Below, piece by piece: positions 56,791 through 64,000 of a stretch of 64,000 nucleotides of DNA. The translations under genes and the position numbers were made by a program. Source of the stretch: Phytophthora sp. 'mugwort' (Eukaryota > Oomycota > Peronosporomycetes > Peronosporales > Peronosporaceae); NCBI GenBank assembly GCA_033558025.1, contig JAUCEF010000006.1, forward strand, positions 3,100,001 through 3,164,000, read 5' to 3'. The notes beneath the pieces are model-generated. The model saw nothing but the letters and a program-made list of their open reading frames with translations, was not told the origin of the DNA and did not search any database. The number at the start of each line of letters is the position of its first letter. Positions within the stretch are counted from its first letter, which is position 1.

Positions 56791-58947
56791 TCAGTTTTCA
56801 GAAGGGGCAGTTCCCACTATGTACTCGCCTGGGAGAATTGCATTTCCGGCTTCCTCGCAATTCAGGCCAGTGTTGGTACACGTGACAGCATTATGGGATG
56901 TAGATCCGCGGTTGCCGCAATGGTACTCACCTCGTTGTTTTGTTGCTTTGGCAGATATCTGAGAACTGAAGAACACATCGATGGCTGCGGTATAATCATG
57001 CCGTTTAAACTCGGAATTGTTCGTTGTTAGAGTCTTGAAGCTGTTTGGATTCGATCGTGTGCGCTTTGGCTCTTCGCCTCGGCTGATGATTCGGTCTTCA
57101 CCGCGTTGGATATCTACGCGATAAGTTTTACGCGAACCACCGGCTTGTCGATAGACCGGAGCTGGGAGGACACTATTGTTTCTAATGGATATGTAATCCA
57201 CGGGTAGATTGATCTGCAGCGACGAAAAAACATCGTGCACCATGTGGATAAGATAGGCGTGGTGAAAATAAGCAAGCACGTGACACAAGGGAGGTCTACC
57301 TGCGTTCTGACGCTCCAGATCGTAGATGACAGCTTGTACGTGCCGACAAGGAGTCTGAAATTGCTCTGACACACGGCATGGTTTGCATTTTCCAGTAGCC
57401 ATCTTCGTCTCGAATAGTTGAGCTATAGAAGCCACATCACTTCGGTCAAATGGACCGAAGACATAAAAGCAAGATGATGATGAATAAACAACCGCAAGCT
57501 TCGACACATGCTTCTTTTCTCCTATGAACAGATCCATCGCGTACGGAGTTACAACAAAACCATCTCTGATCCAGTCGTTTGATTCTTTAAAAAGTGCATT
57601 GCAAATTCCAACGGCACGCATACAATAAGCTCTGAGTGACGTAAAAACAAGTGCGTGCCCGCCTTTTTCCATAACAACCCGTTGTTATCCCCTTCTGCTC
57701 CACTTGTTGAACGAACACCAAACAATGGCAGGCTTTCGCCATACAGATGCCTTTTACTTTTCATTAAGCCATTCAGCTTCAGCGGCATCACAGGTGCTGC
57801 TACCAATTACCGTCCAGTTGGTGGAGTGTATACTTTGCAAATAAGAACGGACGTACTCCGCTTTCCGCTTGCCATCGACGAAGGAGAGTACCGGGTCAGG
57901 GAACAACTGGCGCAGGCGTACAATATTGCGTACGTATTCACGCTCGGTTCGGGACGACTGAAGGCGCCTTATCTCAGCATTCACATTTTCTTTGGTCAGG
58001 TTCACTTCCTTAAACTTTTCGACAGCGTTGAAGCGGATGTGGAGGCCACAAAACCTGATATTCACTTTTAGCCCCATCATCGCTAGTCGAGCTCGAGCTG
58101 GAAACTGCTTTCCGCGATCAGTAAAAGTTGGGCGATCGTGCAGCGCTATTCCTCCAGCAATACAGTTTGAAAAGAAAAAAACGAAGTTCTCTACTGATTG
58201 TTTGTGGACGTAGGCTATAGCAACAGGCACTATGCGTTTGTGTCCATCCTTGCCGACTAAAGTGAGACAACTCCGTTGTACTTGGCATTCTTCATGTGGG
58301 TGCCGTTGCTCTCCCACACAGGAAGAAGGGAGTCTTGAACACGAACCGCAGATCCAATTGAAAGAAAAGAACGATAGAAACGACCTGAAGTGTCGAGCTG
58401 GTAGCAAACGCTCGAGCCGGCATTATGCTGCGCAAACAGTTCCATATACGCAGACAGAGCCTTATACTCGGCTTCATCGTCACCTTCTTTTGCTGCGAGA
58501 GCAGCTCGGATTAGTTTGTAGAGTACTGCCGGCTTGGCGGATACATCGATATTCTCCACTTGTCTCAAGTTGTTAACAACCCGGGCAGACGCCCAATCTG
58601 CTCTCCTGCCATGTTAGCGGTGCTACAACAGCACTGGGCATGGTGCCGATTCATGCTCGATACGTACCATGAGTCGTTGGGGAGATGACCCAACTTGGTA
58701 ACTGGCCTCTTGCGGGTGCTCTTTGTGACTTCCCTCACGCGTTTCCGAGAGAAAGCAGTATACCATTTGCAGCGCTGCGTTGTACAGATCCACTTTCTGT
58801 AGTTACCGTTGTTCTTGTCTAGCTTAAATCTCTTGTTCGTATTTAGAGCGAAGTCGTTGATGAACTCGCCGGCGATCTTTGCATCTGGAACCAAGCATGT
58901 AAGACAACATCATCGTAGCCATATTCACCAAGCAAGTCGACGGGCAT
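56791..58947 (-). pseudogene. Mutator-like transposase (right arm)
   Basis: Starts at ATG 58947. It has the same domain order and frame breaks as the left copy at 12088-14244. The terminal 293-codon frame (57672-56791), with the SWIM finger, is identical in protein sequence. Confidence 0.8.
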
Positions 58948-59156
58948 GGTGCCGGGACTTCTGATCTATGGCAGCACGTTCGATATGCCGCTTGTCGCCA
59001 GTATTTATAGTGCACTTCAATCAAAGTAAAAACACATTGATGTGTGGTTTATTTTGACCAATCACACGTGCGATATTCGTTGTGGAGTCTGGCTGGCTTC
59101 GTTGTGGAGTCCAGTGATAAACAACCATAACAGCAACGTCATGGGTCTGCTATTCC

Positions 59157-60095
59157 AGGTGGATTAAACATGACCTCTTTAGAGAGGTTGTCTTCCAGTT
59201 TCGTTCGCACGCTAGTTAGACGTTATATTGAGTATTCAAGCTGTATGCGAGCAGCCCCTTTGTGGCATCACAGACGGCCGCCGTACCTAAACTAAAAATC
59301 ATATTGCTTTTTGACGCGGGGGACACTTGATCGTCATGATAGGGGGGACGGGGTGGGGCGCTCTGACTACCGAAGTAGGGAGTCTAGGACGAAGAATCTA
59401 CGATCTACGGACTGGGCTTCACAGTTCTACCATGAAGCAGGGGGGGACCTCTTACGTACTCTCACAGATGGCGTCCGTACGGGGGGGGTCCAGCTGCGCT
59501 GCCCCGTCGTTCGTGTATCACCCGCCGAACGACCATCCGCGGTGTGTGGCAACCCCATGCGTGTCTGCTTGGGGGCCTGCCTGGGTGCACTCTGAGCATG
59601 AGACTTCGTTTCTCCCTAAGGAAGTGACCTCGCCAGCTCGTGCGGCACCTCCGCTACAGGCTGTGGAGTCTGGTAATTTCCGGTCGCGGCATTCCCCACA
59701 GAGAACGTTGGGTGAGCCGTCGTCGACTTAGGAAGTTCGATACCGTCGGCGGTGTCGCTGTGAACTGGGGTCTCGGTCGGAGACTATAGTCTCGCCGAAA
59801 TCTTGATAAAATTACACGCCAGCCAGGACCAGACATGCGGCATATTCCTTCGCAACCGAGTATGGGAATGGAACGAGAAGTACTGTATATCTCAACCGGC
59901 GCACGAGCACCAACATGTTCGTGTTACCTCGGCCATCGGCCGGTAAGCCATCGTGTCGAATGTGTGTATGTCCCGCCGACTGCAATTCACCATGGCGCTG
60001 TTGACGGTCCTTTTTCGACTATGCTCTAAGAAGATTTCGGGAAGTTTTGGAACCGCCGATTTCCTGCGCACGGTCGACCGATACGGCTGCAATAC
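59157..60095. other. 939-bp segment present only in the right arm
   Basis: Left and right arms match up to ATTCC (59152-59156) and again from GGTCGGATGACC (60096). In the left arm only two bases (11881-11882) lie between. The segment has G-rich runs (GGGGGG at several places, 59,343-59,490). A 134-codon plus frame at 59327-59731 has no recognised domain. No target duplication or terminal repeat is apparent, so either an insertion in the right arm or a deletion in the left is possible. Confidence 0.8.
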
Positions 60096-61524
60096 GGTCG
60101 GATGACCAACACGTTAGTACCATCTCCAGCGGGGAAATGAAAACGGTTACTGCAAAGGATATTGCGTGACTTATTTCCATAGTATCGTTTTATTATTCTT
60201 ACAGGCTCATCGTAAGATAACGCGAAATTAATATTGTAGAATGTGGCGTCCGCTTGGCAAAGAGGTCGACGCCTTTGCCGTGAGGATCCGTCGGAGAGAG
60301 TTCGAGTACAGATAAAAACCAAATTCAAGAGGCAATATCTTCAGACCCTGCTCGCCGAAACACTCGTTTAGGGCTACATCTATTTGGATTAAGCAGACTA
60401 ATTTTGACGTTCATAATTAGCCTTAGCACTAAATTAGTCTGCGTGCGCTCGAAGCCTACTAATTTATGTAAATAGGTCACCCCCCACATATTTAGTCTGA
60501 GTCGAAATAATTACTGTAACCAGTGCTGCAGCAATGATATCCATGACACGAACACTGTATCACACGAAATTGACCATTTTTTTTAGAGTGATTCGTATGC
60601 CCATCTGAAAGAGAAGGGGGTGAAAGTCTCATAAACGACCAACGGAGGAGAGTTGCGAGCGCGCGCAGCCACCGCGCGATATTTGCGGAGGCGGACGAGC
60701 TTTCCAGTGAGACGAGCACTGTAGATGGCCGAACTTAGAATCTTTTCCTCGCAGGAGCACATCGACTGCCTCTGTGAAAGCAAAGCCCAAGACCGCAATG
60801 CCATCGATCCTCGGGAGGCTATGGGAAAGGGAAAGGGAGACGGGAGAACTTCAATACAAAACTACAGTGTAATCCAAAAATGTGATGAGGCTAGATGGGC
60901 ACAGCAACACGTGCCTTTGTTATTTTTACTTAGTTTCTGTCACACGGATACCCTTAATATGTGATAAATAGATATATTTTATTGCCGTTTGCAGATATTT
61001 TGTCCTCTATAATAGAGTCTGTACGACGACTTACAACTACTATAAAAGCGAGCATAAAACTGAGCATGCCATCTAAAATAGACCAGAGCTGGATAATTCG
61101 AAGGCAAAACTGTCCGCGGTGTTATTCCTAATTCCTATCAAATCGTTATCCGATTCGGCGGGTTACAAAATCACCAGATTGGAAGGCATTAGTGGTCATA
61201 ACCAAAACAACGGCGAGGCACGCGCAGAGCGACAGTATATTGCAGCGCTCATAGCATTGGATCAAGGTACTCGCTAACGGTGTTTGTGGGTGCATTGTGC
61301 AGGTCTACGACTGTACTACGTCGTCTAGTGACTGCGGACTGGAGTAGAAGCGGTGGCAGTGTCCTGGGTGTCAGTACATCGGGTGGGGAGCCCCTCCGCA
61401 TTTTTTTTTCGCTCGAACACGTACTTGTGCTCGTATCTCGCGCTATAGGAGCCTGCTAACAGTGTTTGTGGGTGCATTTTGCAGCTCTACGACATTGTTG
61501 CGGTGTCTTGGTGATTCAAGATGA

Positions 61525-62370
61525 ATGACTTGCCGCCGGACGATTTCATATAAAGGGGTGGTAACGATACGCAAAGGAAGTGTGGAGCAGCGTTCAAGAG
61601 GTGGTGAGCTGCGCAAAATCCAGTTTACTGTCTTTGAAGGCTTTGACGTGCTTCGAGCGAAGATTAGCAGAGTCCTGGATAACCCCGCTTTCGATAAACT
61701 TCGCAGGAATGATGAGCGAATATCTTTCCGGAAAATCAAGGGTGTGTCTCAGCACCAATTTGATGCTCTTGATGCCGCCAACTTTGAACCATTGCTCCGG
61801 CACAGGTGGAAGCGGATTTCAGGTGGCGCTCGCTCGCGCTGGAATGGTGACGTCATGGGCAATTTCGAATTCGAGTTCTTCGTTTACTGTCATTCGATTG
61901 CCCCACCAGCGTTGTCAGACATTTGCCGCGCTGCTGCTGCAAGAATGCAAGTTGCGGGCGACACCTTGCGCCAATACGGAGAAGCTAATGTAATGCACTT
62001 TGGATCTATTACGCACACCCATCTCTCAACTACGTTGGCGTATCAGCCAGACATGCCGACGCTCACGATGGTTGAAGATAATACGACACTCCAAGCCATC
62101 GCACTTGATGCAGCTATCGCTGAAATCCAAGCCCCCCCCCCTCCCCAGAAGTAACAGACACGAACCGCCGTACCGCAAGTATCCGCCTTCGGACGAATGG
62201 ACGCTGGGTCCGCTACGAAGTTGACGTACTCGATTTGCGAGCTGCTCTAGGCTTACCGCTGACGACATCTTCAGGAAGGATCTTTCACGGCTATGAACTT
62301 GCTCAACCACTTCAGGTTAATGTCCCTGATTTCGATAACCAGCAAGGAGATAACGAGGCTGATAAACAAT
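61525..62370 (+). pseudogene. Transposon-borne ORF of unknown function (right arm copy)
   Basis: ATG 61525 opens 209 codons ending just past a run of 10 C (62132-62141). The left copy has 12. The coding-like extension beyond the run, to TAA at 62368-62370, lies in another frame in both copies. Not recognised. Confidence 0.55.
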
Positions 62371-62374
62371 AAAC

Positions 62375-63531
62375 CTTTCATTCATTCTCAGTAAGAAGTT
62401 GCTCAAACGCTACAGATCTAAGGCCACATATGTCGTACCCGCAATGCCCGTAAAGATTTAACGTGCCCGGAGCGTCGGCAGATAAACATTTCCGCATGGC
62501 CACATTGGGAACTCCGTCGGGGTCCGCAGGGAATATCAAATTCTCGAAGCCTTGGATCCATGACTTTAAGCGGCAACAACAGACCTCAATTGAGTTAAGT
62601 TGATGGCTGAACGGGGACAAAAACAGCAATCGTTCGCCATCTTGGCGGACGGCCTCCACTAACTTGGGATACATGTGGTTTTGGCGTTGTCCATAATAAC
62701 TATGGACCTGAGCAACGGCCAGGGATTGAGTAAAGGAACCACCTTCTGGAAAATGCTACGTAAAAGCTCCGCCTTGTGAACGTCCTCTCCGTTGTTTCAC
62801 AGGCGGCAAAGCCTCGGTGGTCTAATCATGCCAAGATTGCCCGCCGTTTGTATGGCGAAAGGGCAGCTTAACAACACACCGAGACCCCCTTGATGACCAC
62901 CTATGGCGTCGATACGCGTGACGCCCGTCCTTGCAGGTTTCATCTATGAACAGAAGCGCTCTGGGAAAGAATAATTCGCAGGCAGCTTAGCCTTGCACGT
63001 AGCGACCTACAGAAAGCATAAATACAAACCATTAATTATGTAAAACAGACGAAACAGCAATGATAATTACATCAGCAGGTATGCACCCTCTTGCAGCTCG
63101 CGTGAGGCGCTTTCTTGATAAATTAAGGTCAAAGAGAAGAGCGCGACACACCGTAGCCGGTGATACATTCTTCAGGGAAGGAAAATGTTGCATGAGATTG
63201 ACTTGAAGTTCTTCTACGTAGAAAGTAGGGGGATGCTTGACGTATGACGTCACGTGGGCAAGAACGTCTGACGACTAGCGCGCTATTCGCTGCGACGGCT
63301 TGTACAGCTCAACAGTGCCTTCAATTAGAAAAGCTTATACCAGCACCGTATCGTCCTTGGCTTGGGACCAAGTACATCGTTAATAAACTCCAGGTCCAGC
63401 CCATATACGAAGCGCAGGGAGACCGCCTGCCAGCGAAAGCCCGGGCTGTACGTCATGCTCGGGTCCGCGTACGTTTTCGCAGTGATAGAAATCTCGGACA
63501 TATGGGTGGCTGTACCGAATTCCAATCTCAA
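62375..63531 (-). pseudogene. Tc1/IS630-like DDE transposase (right arm)
   Basis: Same order of broken motifs as 8441-9593: helix-turn-helix frames at 63531-63325 and 63253-63085, and the third catalytic block at 62,610-62,560. A few substitutions distinguish it from the left copy (for example GFRWQ for DFRWQ). Confidence 0.8.
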
Positions 63532-63710
63532 GCGACAATTCGGCGTTATGCTCTCATATCTTGAGCATACGATTCGAACTTCTCGTCTTTATGATCGTGT
63601 TGTGTTCTTTGACCTCAAAAGTTTCGAGTTGCCTAAGCTAAAAAAAGTTCGACACAAATCTCGAGGTCAGTAGCTGGTTTAACTGGCTCCGTTAGCTGCA
63701 AACGGCAATA

Positions 63711-64000
63711 TGCTAACGTAAAATACCGATTTGTACTCCCCCATCAAATAGAACGCCCATCGAAAAAAGCGCTTTCTGAAAGGGCATTATATAACAATAG
63801 AACGCTCTCGCACCAGTTAATTCAAGTCACGTGCTTCTGGTTCGCTGGTTTAAAATGGATGGTTTATAGCCACTGCCCATTATCTGCTTTGGTTGCGCTG
63901 CAGTTCTCACTCTCCAAGTTCCAATGCGGCCAAACGTAAAAGCATCGAAATCAGCATCAAGCAGCAAGCCATAGACTGGATTACGACTGAAGGAGGTGGC
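63711..64000 (+). mobile_element. Start of another TA-inserted transposon, cut by the window
   Basis: Sequence unrelated to the left flank begins exactly after the TA that ends the Tc1-like element. From about 63,930 a frame reads AAKRKSIEISIKQQAIDWIT to the window end, typical of the N-terminal DNA-binding region of a transposase. The family cannot be fixed from this fragment. Confidence 0.45.

Larger units (their letters stand above)
55755..59126 (-). mobile_element. MULE with 9-bp target duplication (right arm)
   Basis: Same element as 11913-15271 in reverse. The flanking 9-mers are GCAACAGCA (55746-55754) and ATAACAGCA (59127-59135), the same imperfect duplication as in the left arm. The insertion therefore predates the inverted duplication. 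Confidence 0.85.
60982..63708. mobile_element. Tc1-like element (right arm)
   Basis: Mirror copy of 8263-10992 with TTGCCGTTTGCAG ends and TA on both sides (60980-60981 and 63709-63710). The transposase lies on the minus strand and the accessory ORF on the plus strand. Confidence 0.75.
51569..63710. repeat. Right arm of giant inverted duplication
   Basis: This is the reverse-complement copy of 8261-19435. It is about 970 bp longer, nearly all due to the extra 939 bp at 59157-60095. It contains, from inside out, the short ORF (51805-51569), the AT-rich tract (51.9-52.8 kb), decayed coding fragments (52.8-55.5 kb), the MULE (55755-59126), the indel segment and the Tc1-like element (60982-63708). 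Confidence 0.95.

Noticed and set aside
59327..59731. Gene in the right-arm-specific segment
   Set aside because: The 134-codon frame has no domain, low-complexity G-rich stretches and no splice or start context worth reporting as coding.
8261..63710. Inverted repeat as a mere assembly artefact or collapsed haplotypes
   Set aside because: The arms differ by many substitutions, a 939-bp indel and homopolymer lengths, and haplotypes would not be placed in opposite orientation; long reads should still be checked.

Overview
The window looks like nuclear DNA of an oomycete, most likely Phytophthora or a close relative. The reasons are a Crinkler-type effector N-terminus, host genes with short GT-AG introns (about 40-90 bp), and many DNA transposon remnants (Tc1/mariner, pogo, MULE, Harbinger). 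Through the middle run decayed genes that resemble the structural polyproteins and sliding clamp of asfarviruses. Relatives of asfarviruses integrated in Phytophthora have, to my knowledge, been reported before; the arrangement here may not have been.

Layout. 1-4.2 kb: three host genes (a truncated hypothetical, a small hypothetical, and a peroxisomal-type short-chain dehydrogenase). 4.2-8.26 kb: transposon debris, ending in a TA-flanked pogo-type element. 8,261-19,435 and 51,569-63,710: the two arms of a very large inverted duplication (11.2 and 12.1 kb). Each arm carries, from outside inward, a TA-flanked Tc1-like element, a MULE flanked by 9-bp target duplications that contains a virus-like gene fragment, and a decayed tract with short virus-like reading frames. 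The arms differ by scattered substitutions, a 939-bp indel and a poly-C length change.

The 32.1-kb spacer (19,436-51,568) holds two tandem repeat arrays, a Crinkler pseudogene, and a virus-derived block at about 22.0-35.9 kb. That block contains membrane ORFs, a broken 6.7-kb pp220-like polyprotein gene, a head-to-head pp62-like gene, a 73-codon ORF and a PCNA-like gene of about 300 codons. A transposase-plus-Fanzor remnant (31.2-34.66 kb) sits inside it. Four intron-bearing or intact host genes follow: a second copy of the dehydrogenase, a GDP-hexose phosphorylase-like HIT protein, a YANK/STK32-like kinase and a sirtuin. After these come remnants of a DNA polymerase B-like gene, a MULE and a Harbinger element.

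How it fits together. The host genes look intact and keep conserved splice phases. Almost every virus or transposon gene carries frameshifts or stops, so the viral block is a fossil. Runs of seven or eight T still mark the 3' ends of three viral genes, as in asfarvirus transcription. The most unusual points are the inverted duplication around a viral and host-gene cargo, the virus-like fragment inside a MULE, and the Fanzor remnant next to a DDE transposase within viral DNA.

All identifications rest on reading motifs by eye; no database search was run.
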